From Entrophospora sp. SA101 (taxonomy: Eukaryota; Glomeromycota; Glomeromycetes; Entrophosporales; Entrophosporaceae): DNA of 17,381 nt. Every line of letters begins with the position of its first letter. Positions within the stretch are counted from its first letter, which is position 1. Shown here in pieces: positions 1 to 7,228 of this stretch. The notes beneath the pieces were generated by a model. It saw only the letters and a program-made list of their open reading frames with translations, ran no database searches and had not been told where the DNA came from. The position numbers and the translations under genes were made by a program. The DNA lies in contig CAUDNR010000186.1 of assembly GCA_958430865.1 (NCBI GenBank), forward strand, positions 7,788-25,168, given 5' to 3'.

Positions 1-3
1 TAA

Positions 4-123
4 AATAAGTTAAAAATAGAAATGATGTAATGTGTAACATGACGCAGTATGTGGCGTAGTTGTTACACAAAATATTAAGATAAAAATAGAAAATGATGTC
101 ATTGTCACGTGGCTGCCGCAGTA
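4..123. repeat. Imperfect tandem duplication, about 50 bp units
   Basis: Two similar stretches lie at about 4-50 and 74-123. They share an AAAAATAGAAA core, then ATGATGT, and both end in GCAGTA. The second unit has small insertions and several substitutions. A 66-residue minus-strand frame crosses this region, but I do not call it a gene because its second half only follows the AT-rich repeat. Confidence 0.4.
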
Positions 124-255
124 AGTTGGTTCCGATTGATCGACATGCTCGGGACTTCCCCAGTCCTTATTTACAATCTCACAATACTCATTTCTAGGAA
201 AAATTTGCAAAAAAATATAGTTAGTATCAGAATTATGTATATACTATGATGAATC

Positions 256-461
256 AAACCACCAAAAAAAATCTTAGATGATGTTGTACACATTTAATGA
301 AGCTGTGTAAGTGTTATAACGCCAATAACTTTAGCTAGAAAAAATATTAATATATTCAGAATTGTGACTAATATTTTGTCTCAGTAATTATATCAGAATG
401 AAGTACTATTATATATATCATATTGACAAAGTTAAACCACCAAAAAAATCTTTAGATGATG
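256..461 (+). repeat. Duplicated 5' end of the packaging ATPase gene
   Basis: The 28 bases at 256-283 are nearly identical to 434-461 inside the ATPase reading frame. Both read AAACCACCAAAAAAA, then a TCTTAGATGATG-like end, differing by a one-base shift in the A-run. Weaker similarity continues upstream: 228-255 resembles 394-433, both starting in a CAGAAT context. The upstream copy is not in a usable frame, so it is a broken duplicate of codons 1 to about 21. Confidence 0.6.
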
Positions 462-1171
462 AAGATGCCCCAAAGTGGCCATTCTATATGGGGGTTTTTG
501 GAAGATCAAACACTGGTAAAACCAATATGGTGGTAGATCTATTTTCCGGAGATAAATACTATGATCTCAAAGAAAAATCAGAGAAAATTGGCGAACGTCA
601 TATACGTTGCAATGATATTGTATTAGTAACTCGCCATCCCAATGAACCAAAATACCGATTACTTCGAAACTTCTATAAGAAAATAGCAGATCGTTCCAAG
701 CCGTACTATGAGGATGTTACATTTACTGCAATTACCCCTGATAAAATCCCAGATCTGAAACAATTTAAAAATCCAAAAAGACGGACTGTTTTAATTTTTG
801 AGGATGTGTGTACTGAACCTCAATCAATTCAAAATCGTATCATTCCATTTTTCACCAGAGGTCGCCATAGAAATGTTTCCGCAATATATATTTCACATAA
901 GTTCACTCAAATGTCAAAAATTATGCGTGAAAATTCATCCCATCTTGTAATGTTTGATGGTGGGGGGTCTACAGAAGATATTGCACGAATTATAAGACAA
1001 TACATAGAAGAAGATCCACGCAAAGCTTCTAGAGTTATCAATAACTATTTGCGAAATCGTGAATTCATTGTCTTTGACACCACTGTGCCAATCTCTGATC
1101 CTATGTCCATCAGAGTCGGATGGATGAATCCTCTAGATCTGGAAAAAGAGATCAAGTTATTGACCGCATAA
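398..1171 (+). CDS. A32-like FtsK/HerA-superfamily DNA-packaging ATPase
   Basis: This 257-residue intron-less ORF has the signature of the genome-packaging ATPases of poxviruses and other giant viruses, Polintons/Mavericks, Polinton-like viruses and virophages. Walker A is GRSNTGKT at residues 35-42. Walker B is VLIFED at 131-136 with acidic E135 and D136. The family's Arg-finger/sensor block, typically RGRHxNxSxIYxSQ, appears at 154-167 as RGRHRNVSAIYISH, with His where Gln is usual. The length matches the family. Family members pump double-stranded DNA into a procapsid; here it is probably an endogenous viral or transposon gene or a domesticated copy. No capsid, protease or polymerase gene lies beside it. 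It converges with the minus-strand gene at 1211-1807, with 39 bp between the stops. The intact frame suggests selection or recent arrival. I am confident in the family; present activity is unknown. Confidence 0.88.
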   Translation: MKYYYIYHIDKVKPPKKSLDDEDAPKWPFYMGVFGRSNTGKTNMVVDLFSGDKYYDLKEKSEKIGERHIRCNDIVLVTRHPNEPKYRLLRNFYKKIADRSKPYYEDVTFTAITPDKIPDLKQFKNPKRRTVLIFEDVCTEPQSIQNRIIPFFTRGRHRNVSAIYISHKFTQMSKIMRENSSHLVMFDGGGSTEDIARIIRQYIEEDPRKASRVINNYLRNREFIVFDTTVPISDPMSIRVGWMNPLDLEKEIKLLTA

Positions 1172-1173
1172 TA

Positions 1174-1205
1174 AAGATATGTGTCTCAACACTGGCTTCG
1201 CTATA
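1174..1205 (+). repeat. Dispersed 32-bp palindrome-centred element, copy 1
   Basis: The core here is GTGTCTCAACACTGGCTTCG. It fills most of the 39-bp gap between the convergent ATPase and coiled-coil genes. GTGT and ACAC flank a 4-base loop. The same element occurs at 8224-8255 (+) and 14622-14653 (-). Confidence 0.65.
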
Positions 1206-1210
1206 CATTA

Positions 1211-1807
1211 TTATCGAGAATTTTTAGTGAAACTAGCTCCGCTAAGCTTAAATAACGTATCTTCCGCCTCCTGCAGTTGCAACTTCATTTTCTCAATCTC
1301 AAATCGCAATTTCTTATTTGCATTAACCTGTTCCTCATAATCTCTAGTGACGCCTTGCATGAATTTTCCAAATGTATCTACATTATATTTAAGCAATTGC
1401 TGATGAAAAATATTAAGCCCTTTTTTGACCCGACGATTAATCTCTTCCTCATGATCACGCATACAAATTGGAGTAATATTTATTTTGGGAGAAATGGCAC
1501 TTTGTGCCTGGGTCTGAGTTTCCTTATTGTTCATATCTATGTTATATATATATGATAAATTTTCAAGTAAGGGTTTCCGACGCTGTCGTTGTTTTCTATT
1601 CTTATAATTCAGAATTTCACGATCAATCTTTTTTTCTATTTCTGGATAAATACCACTAGCTTGTTCTATAGTAATAGGGTATTTCCCTGTTGTGAGGCTT
1701 TTCCATATATTCCATTGTATCGATGGGCAAAGTTCAGTAAGTTTACCCAAATAATATGGATTGAAAGGAGGATTTCCCATGGGTGGTATAGTTACTTTAC
1801 TGGTCAC
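1211..1807 (-). CDS. Hypothetical coiled-coil protein convergent with the ATPase
   Basis: I do not recognise this 198-residue intron-less ORF. Residues 1-20 are Pro/Asn-rich (PPMGNPPFNPYY). Residues 60-80 are strongly basic (RKQRQRRK around 71-78), which could be a nuclear signal or nucleic-acid contact. Residues 95-110 are Gln/Thr-rich. Residues 118-190 are predicted helical, with a heptad-like coiled coil at about 155-188 (LRFEIEKMKLQLQEAEDTL). The 3' end lies 39 bp from the ATPase stop. The tail-to-tail, intron-less pairing suggests both genes came from the same mobile or viral element, but that is inference. A plus-strand frame in the same interval is a shadow. The steady codon structure over 199 codons supports a real gene. 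Confidence 0.6.
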   Translation of the reverse strand: MTSKVTIPPMGNPPFNPYYLGKLTELCPSIQWNIWKSLTTGKYPITIEQASGIYPEIEKKIDREILNYKNRKQRQRRKPLLENLSYIYNIDMNNKETQTQAQSAISPKINITPICMRDHEEEINRRVKKGLNIFHQQLLKYNVDTFGKFMQGVTRDYEEQVNANKKLRFEIEKMKLQLQEAEDTLFKLSGASFTKNSR

Positions 1808-1866
1808 TGTATTATTAGGAAATAGATAATTCTCAAAATTCTAGGAATTCGAAAAATACAGAACAA

Positions 1867-1913
1867 AAAAAGATACCAGTCCTCAAGGGGGTATTGAAAC
1901 ATTAAATAAATAA
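1867..1913 (+). repeat. Dispersed ~47-bp repeat, copy 1 (other copy 4071-4117)
   Basis: It starts AAAAGATACCAGTCCTCA and continues with a GGG..TAT(T/C)GAAAC(A/G)TTA block and an AATAAA-rich end. The copy at 4071-4117 matches at roughly three positions in four. I know no named family for it. Confidence 0.45.
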
Positions 1914-1971
1914 AGCTACTAGCTTTCTTTTAGGAAAGATAGCGCAGATAGATAAGTTAATTAGATACAGT

Positions 1972-2636
1972 TTATACACTGTTAGCTTGACGCATCTCCT
2001 CTTGGATCCCCCACAAGAGTTCGTAATGTTTAGCTAATTCTGTAGCACACATGCCTTCAGGTCTGTAGAAGAGTTCTAACCATTTTTTCTGTATGATAGT
2101 GCATGCTTGGATCTTTTTTCCAACTTCTCTTGCACATTTGATCCTTCCAATTGCATTTGTCATCTACAATTCATAGCAATGTAATGCATAATTGTCATTG
2201 TATTTACATGTAGATTCGGGTTTTTGTATGATTTTCAAATATTCTTCATAATCCACACCACAGTATTTATTTCCAGTACAATGAGAGGCCCAATGCCTTT
2301 CCATTCCAATATGATTATAATTATTTCCCATATTTATGGTCATTTCCCCAGTATATACTAGTTGATCACAAGAGAAACAGATAGCCAGCCCTATTGTAGG
2401 AGCATACAATTTCCCATCTGGGAGTCAGGTCAATTTTCTTGCTTCAAGATATTTCTCCCTCCCTCCAGTAGGTAAAAGGTCATTATCTCTGAAATACTGC
2501 AAGCAAGGCCAAATTTGTTCTTTCCATTCACCAGGAGTTTCATTGTGCGAACTTGAGGCATCCAGCAATATTCAAACTATTCATCATTACTGCATTTAGA
2601 ACCAGAATGAGCTATTAATCTGCCAAAATTATTCAT
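1972..2636 (-). pseudogene. Decayed copy of a Cys/His zinc-binding-like, IQ-motif protein
   Basis: This is a paralogue of 6568-7228, recognisable over its full length from an ATG at 2636 to a stop at 1972. It carries an in-frame TAG at 2579-2577, a 1-nt deletion near 2545 after the motif MPQVRT, a TGA at 2427-2425 and a TAG at 2166-2164. Intact blocks show the family plan: an N-terminal EYCWMPQVRT segment, a CFSC pair followed by a Cys/His cluster HWASHCTGNKYC, and a C-terminal helix with an IQ-like motif (IIQKKWLELFYRPEG). I believe this is a large family in Rhizophagus of unknown function. Both TAG codons sit where the other copy has TGG. About 130 bp of upstream DNA is also shared, so the duplication included the promoter. 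Confidence 0.8.
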
Positions 2637-3036
2637 TTATATGACCTATTTATATAGTATGTTATAAGTGTATATGATTTAACGAGTTATAGTGTATTTA
2701 GGATTTTAGACCTATTAATTTTTATCAATTATCTATCTATTAATATCACGATTCATTTTTTGTGCAAATTCTATTTGAATCATTTTATCGTATTTTGTAA
2801 GCGATTATGGGGGGTTTGAGCGAATATATTGATAAATGGTAAAAAATCGAGATATTAATATGCAGAGCATAGAGTCTTAGACTCACATATATAGTTGGAT
2901 GTTCCACAAGACTAATTTGTGATACTGCTAAATTATTTTCTCACTATATTTATAGATTATGGAGTTAATAAAGCCTTTTCCTTATTGTGTATAGCTTTAC
3001 CGATAAGAAAAAATACAAACGAGACTCAAAAAGGAT
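2637..3036. other. Intergenic region, upstream of the decayed copy
   Basis: The first ~130 bp are homologous to 7229-7360 upstream of the sister copy, sharing ACCTATTTATA, GTATTTAGG and GACCTATTA blocks and ending with GATTCATTTTTTGTGC at 2750-2765. I see no gene in the remaining ~270 bp. Confidence 0.5.
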
Positions 3037-3267
3037 ATGAATGAGGAGAGTTTATTGTTCTTTATCAGCAATAATATCAAAATTCATATATTACGGAACT
3101 TGAGATCCGAGATCGCCAAAATTTGTCTTATTTTTTATTCTACAAAAGCGATCGTCAGACTGAAAGGTTTAATTTCCCCCATAAATGACGAAATATATTC
3201 AGTTCTTGACACCCATGACTTAATAGACCTGCCTTATGAAGAAAGGATCCGAGAAATGATCAGGTAA
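3037..3267 (+). CDS. Small hypothetical ORF, possibly a first exon
   Basis: The ORF is 76 residues and I do not recognise it. It is predicted helical, Ile/Leu-rich at the start (LLFFISNNIKIHILRNLRSE) and acidic/basic at the end (LPYEERIREMIR). The composition is more protein-like than chance frames in this AT-rich DNA. The stop falls in AGGTAACG, which could instead be a 5' splice site (AG|GTAACG), but I found no convincing acceptor joining it to a downstream exon. A short independent gene or a truncated remnant are both possible. Confidence 0.35.
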   Translation: MNEESLLFFISNNIKIHILRNLRSEIAKICLIFYSTKAIVRLKGLISPINDEIYSVLDTHDLIDLPYEERIREMIR

Positions 3268-3389
3268 CGTAATTACTAGTAATTTTTCTTCTAGCAGGTT
3301 CTCAGGTAACAAATGAAACGTATAAATAAACCAGATTTGTGAGGTATCATTTTTAATTTTATCGATTTTTTTTTGGAAAGAACTCTATA

Positions 3390-3867
3390 ATGGACGGACA
3401 AATTAGAGTTACAGTTGGTAATTAAATTCTTTTATTAGCTTTAATAAAATTATAGTTAAGTAATATGTAACATTAATACTTTTTATGTAGTTGGATTAGA
3501 TGCGATTTCTCTTTTCGTTTATGATGGCAATAACAGTCTTATAGATAGCGGACGAGTAACAAGACAAATAGGAAATTCTATTATGTTGTAAGTTACATAA
3601 TTTCTCACAAAGAAGCAATTGTTGTTTTTCTTCCTTCGTAACTATAATCTTATTTTTGTCGTTTTGTATAATCATAGGTCAATTCAGAGAGAAAATCAAA
3701 CTGATCAACGTTTAGATATCAATAGCAATAGCATTAACCTTGATAATATTCTTGCAAATCCAGGACATTCACATCAACAAACAGTAGAAGGAGTACAATT
3801 AAAAATTGAATACATTAGTGCTAGACCGGGAACTTTTCAAGAAGATGCAGGTGGTGCCAGTATTTAA
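3390..3867 (+). CDS. Three-exon gene for a 104-residue protein of unknown function
   Basis: I infer exons at 3390-3417, 3491-3587 and 3678-3867. Introns are 73 and 90 bp, starting GTAATT and GTAAGT and ending GTAG and ATAG. Phases fit throughout: 28+97+190 nt gives 105 codons including the stop. The N-terminal part (MDGQIRVTVVGLDAISLFVY, residues 1-20) looks like a beta-strand-rich small domain opening. The middle is Asn/Ser-rich and probably flexible. The end is VQLKIEYISARPGTF followed by a Gly/Ala tail. I cannot name a family. The last ~50 bp of coding sequence plus about 90 bp of 3' flank recur, decayed, at 12327-12480, so this is a multi-copy gene. It could be a ubiquitin-like or C2-like mini-domain, but there is no motif to prove that. 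Confidence 0.6.
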
Positions 3868-4070
3868 AGTCAATAATATATGTGTTTTATATATATTAAA
3901 TAAAATCGTGTGCCTTTTTTGAACGTTAGAATTATATAATTTATCAATTACATATCGCACAAAAATATTAATGTGCAAAATCTTGTAATAAAAATCGAAA
4001 GAATCAAATCTATTGTTTCTATTATATGCCTGAAGCGGGAAAAAATTACATTATATATTCCGTAAAAATA

Positions 4071-4117
4071 AAAAGATACTAGCCTTCAGGGATATCGAAA
4101 CGTTATAGGAATAAATA
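4071..4117 (+). repeat. Dispersed ~47-bp repeat, copy 2
   Basis: It begins AAAAGATACTAGCCTTCAGG and is related to 1867-1913. It lies just left of the inverted repeat at 4128-4190. Confidence 0.45.
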
Positions 4118-4127
4118 GTATAATTAT

Positions 4128-4190
4128 AAATCAAATGCGTTTTTGGGATCTAATGCATGAAATGCACTTTGAGAGATCTGCATTTGATTT
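4128..4190. repeat. 63-bp perfect-ended inverted repeat (hairpin or MITE remnant)
   Basis: AAATCAAATGC at 4128-4138 is the exact reverse complement of GCATTTGATTT at 4180-4190. Inside, GATCT at 4147-4151 pairs with AGATC at 4174-4178, so the two stems are interrupted by an asymmetric bulge. It may be a transposon remnant or a transcript hairpin. Confidence 0.55.
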
Positions 4191-4352
4191 TTCTTATTAT
4201 TATAAAATATATTATTATAAATTGTATCAGGTAATGGATATTGACATTGATGTGGCACGAAATTAAAAATCAAAATAACTGATATTCATGTCTACATAAA
4301 TGTGAAATTTTGTGTCGTAAAATACCTTGAGCCTTCGTCAGAAAAATCGTAG

Positions 4353-4642
4353 ACTAGAATTCCTAAAAACCCGAATATTAAAAAGGATTGGAACTTGATA
4401 TTCCCTATTATGATTATGTTTTGTGACCGAAGTACAGGGGAACAACATGAAATATATCAAAAGGGATCCAAAAAATTTATCAAACAGAAAAAGCGGTATT
4501 ATCTCAAAAAGAATTATGCGAAGAAAACTGGATTGTTTTAAGGTATGTTTGGTATTACGAAGACTCATATATAGTCATTCCAGAACATCTTCAAGAAATT
4601 GGGTCTTATAGAATAAACTTAACTTTAATTACTTTTGTGTGA
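4353..4642 (+). pseudogene. Frameshifted coding remnant, family unknown
   Basis: Two overlapping plus-strand frames each look protein-like and appear to continue one another. The first is open from 4353 to a TAA at 4539-4541 and carries FPIMIMFCDRSTGEQHEIYQ. The second is open from 4451 to a TGA at 4640-4642 and carries LCEENWIVLRYVWYYEDSYI; it has no ATG. The natural switch point is the A-run at 4470-4475. Coding-like composition in both halves and no start in the second argue for a remnant with one indel. I do not recognise the family. Confidence 0.35.
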
Positions 4643-4892
4643 TTCATTTTTTGTGCGAGTGGAGATCACAGGTTATCAGGAACTCCCCGGAACATGTCAC
4701 AAGGGTAGAATGCTTATATTTTCGGCGCAGGGCCAGTGTCGATTAAGAATGCTCCGATGCATCACTACACCATGTTTGAAAAATATATGCTCGAATCATG
4801 GGTGAAACTTTATTGATATTATTTTAGAATTTGTAAGGAATAATCGCCTGAGTTGACGTATTTTATTATCTGATAATCACGCTCATATCATA

Positions 4893-6239
4893 TTACTCTT
4901 TAATGGGTAACCACGTATACGATGCTAAAATATCATAGATGATTCCTATCACTATGTTATATAAAGGGACCATATCCTTCTCTGCCTGAGCCTTATACAA
5001 TGCGTCCGCATATTCTTTTCGATCAAGTTGTTGAAAAACAAGGGGTGGAAAGCCACCACGGGCAAGATAAAGCGCCATGAGTGAACGTCCCATACGTCCA
5101 TTACCATTGTAGAATGGATGAATATGAAGGATGGACGAAAGTATGCGACATGCGTTCATAAGAGGGTGGATTTGATATGGTTCATGATCCTCAACATTAT
5201 CGCTAGTGACGGTCTTGTTGTAAAATTGTACAAACCTTTCCATCAACGCGGGCACTTCCTCTCCATACTACAGAGAACACAAATTGAGCCATAATCGAAA
5301 CTTGATAAGCGGATATTAATAAACTAAAACTTACCGGATAAACGGTCAAATGATAACCTACAGCCTGCATTGGCATTGTTCGAAACATTCCTGCATGCTG
5401 GATTTTGCCCCATACATTAACTCTCTCCTGTGGGGTATCTTTCAAAAGAGTACGATGGATCTTCTTTATATTGTCGATGTTTATTTCTTGTTCTGACTTT
5501 AGCAAAGTATTGTATAAGTAATGGGTCGCAAGCAGGTGGTTACGGATTTCGACAACTTCAATCTCCTTTCCAGGTTTATCGATAAGAGATTTCGGCTCGG
5601 GTAATTGTGCTCCCTCACGTTGCAAATCGTCAATGTTATAGTCTTGGCTCATTTTTTCCCAAATGATTTGTGACTCTGCACTTCCTAGTGAATTTCCCTC
5701 TATGACGCAACTTTGATGCGAAAAACTTACAATCATACGTTGAAGAAGATCTTTAACCGGAATCTCGATAGTATCTTTGATGACAGATATCTCATCCATA
5801 AAACAGGAATGTCTTGCATAAAAGTCTATTGAGGAAGTAAAAAATTGGCATAATTGTCATTCCGAACAAAAAGTCATGAAAACATAAAAATTTACTGTTC
5901 GTACCATAATCCTGTGCACGCCATTCAAACGGACGAAAATAGTTCTCCCAGACCTTCCCAGATTTACCAAGATCTAAATATTCTTTTGTCCCCTTCTTTA
6001 ATTTTGAGAAAGAGGGAGTATAAATCTACGAGAAAAGTAAGAAGTATTATTTTCTGAACGCACGATCTGAAATATGTAGATTCAAAAGGTACCTCTTTTA
6101 ATAAAGCCTTCCTCTCTTCAAGCTGAGCTATTGAAAAGTATGAACGAAGCTGAAAACTGTTGCGGACATAGGTAAAGACAGAACTTGTCAGGGGAAGAAT
6201 TAATTTTCTACACAACATTGTAAAAAAAATTTTTGGCAA
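4893..6239 (-). CDS. Fic-domain (AMPylation-type) protein with presequence-like N-terminus
   Basis: The inferred exons are 6239-6093, 6025-5905, 5825-5335 and 5267-4893. Introns are 67, 79 and 67 bp, all GT-AG, and phases fit, giving 377 residues. Residues 1-36 are rich in Arg, Ser and hydrophobics and nearly free of acids, like a mitochondrial targeting peptide; Met8 is an alternative start. The Fic N-terminal helix carries the self-inhibitory motif [S/T]xxxE[G/N] as SCVIEG (S128, E132). The catalytic loop at 303-314 is HPFYNGNGRMGR: H303 is the base, F305 is the hydrophobic anchor, and R311 and R314 bind phosphates. Position 307 is Asn where Asp/Glu normally holds Mg2+. Known Fic enzymes move AMP from ATP to hydroxyl side chains of target proteins; FICD-like ones are held off by the same Glu. 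Activity of this Asn form is uncertain. The class call is firm; location and targets are inference. Confidence 0.9.
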
Positions 6240-6567
6240 ATTGACTCACGCTTTCACATGACTTGACGATCGACCATTGCTAAACATAAATATTGCCCCT
6301 GAATTATGAACTACACATGGTAGCTATCTCCCGTAAGGTGAATTTATTGTATTTGATCTAGATAGGCCTGGTTAAGGTTCGATACTCCACTAGATTTGCA
6401 GAAGAAAATAGAATTGCATCAAAAGTGCAAGATAAAAAGTATATTACCAGCTGAATCCACAAATTCTAAACTTGAAAAAATTCAAATCAATAATGTATAT
6501 TAATAATAAATAATATGATAAGTAAGATAGATACAGTATATATATTGTTAGGTTTATTTATAATAAG
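6240..6567. other. Intergenic region between the Fic gene and the second decayed copy
   Basis: No gene is visible. The right end (from about 6520) resembles the 3' flank of the first decayed copy (1940-1971). It probably includes the Fic promoter just right of 6239, but I can name no specific site. Confidence 0.4.
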
Positions 6568-7228
6568 CTATGCATTGTTAACTTGTCGCATTTCTTCCCG
6601 AACTGCCCATAACAATTGGTAATGTAATGCTAATTCTGAAGCGTAGAGACCATCAGGTCTGTATAAACACTCTAACCATTTTTGTTGTATTACCTTTACA
6701 GCTCTGATTTTTCTACCGATTTCTCTTGCACGCTTAATTCTTCTAACAGCATTTTGCATCCACAATTTATAACGGTGTAATGCATACTCGTTATCACAAT
6801 TATATCCTGAAATAGATTTTTGTTTGATTCTCAGCAAATATTCATCATAACTTACACCACAGAAGGTATTTCCTGTACAATGGGTAGCCCAATGCCTCTC
6901 CATGATTATAATTACCTATATTTTTGGTTCGTTTTCCGGTATATACTAATTGATTACAAGAGAAGCAGATAGCAATACCAATTTCAGGCGCATAGCTTTT
7001 ATAAAATCCATTAACCTCAGATCCATATGTTATTAACTTCCTAGCTTCAAGATATTTTTTACTTTCGGTGGGCAATAGATCATTCTTCCTGAAATATTGT
7101 AAGCGAGGCCAAATTCGATCCATCCACTCGCTAGGAGTTTCATTAGTACGAACTTGAGGCATGTTACAATATTCAACCCATTCAGCATAGGTACAATTGG
7201 TTCCACGTAATTCGCTTAAGCTAACCAT
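6568..7228 (-). pseudogene. Cys/His zinc-binding-like, IQ-motif protein broken by an 8-nt deletion
   Basis: Two open frames cover one ancestral gene. The first runs from ATG 7228 through MPQVRTNETPSEWMDRIWPR and the CFSC pair, then leaves frame just after NIGNYNH. The second resumes at MERHWATHCTGN and runs to the stop at 6568. Alignment with 1972-2636 shows the loss of ATTGGAAT between CAT and GGA around 6903. Everything else is intact: no nonsense codons, Cys/His cluster CFSC...H..HWATHC, the helix GRKIRAVKVIQQKWLECLYR with an IQ-like core, and the C-terminus. This copy is younger or less decayed than its sister. An intron spanning the break is unlikely because the sequence is continuous across it. 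The pair with 1972-2636 is in the same orientation, 4.6 kb apart. Function is unknown. Confidence 0.78.

Larger units (their letters stand above)
3868..4352. other. Intergenic region with an A/T-rich 3' flank, a repeat and a hairpin
   Basis: It holds the 3' flank of the 104-residue gene (AATAAA at about 3899), the second copy of the ~47-bp repeat (4071-4117) and an inverted repeat (4128-4190). I see no gene. Confidence 0.5.

Noticed and set aside
10..210. 66-codon minus-strand frame at the left edge.
   Set aside because: Its second half is a translation of the AT-rich tandem duplication and no homology is recognised. It could be a first exon of a gene leaving the window, but I cannot support it.
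1277..1825. Two plus-strand frames over the coiled-coil gene.
   Set aside because: Hydrophobic, low-complexity translations typical of antisense shadows; the minus frame is longer and has a coherent coiled coil and basic patch.
4338..4568. Minus-strand 76-codon frame.
   Set aside because: Phe/Leu/Ile-rich antisense translation; the plus-strand frames in the same place look more like real protein.
4724..4776. Minus-strand stretch resembling part of a tRNA-Lys (GGTGTAGTGATGCATCGG, TTCTTAATC, GCCCTGCGCCGA).
   Set aside because: No full cloverleaf can be drawn: the T-arm GTTCGA and most stem pairing are missing. At best it is a decayed tRNA-derived fragment.
5854..6057. Plus-strand 67-codon frame upstream of the Fic ORF.
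   Set aside because: The minus strand there is exon 2 of the Fic gene with consistent splice sites and phases.
6375..6387. GGTTCGATACTCC, similar to a tRNA/SINE B box.
   Set aside because: No A box at the right distance and no foldable tRNA around it.
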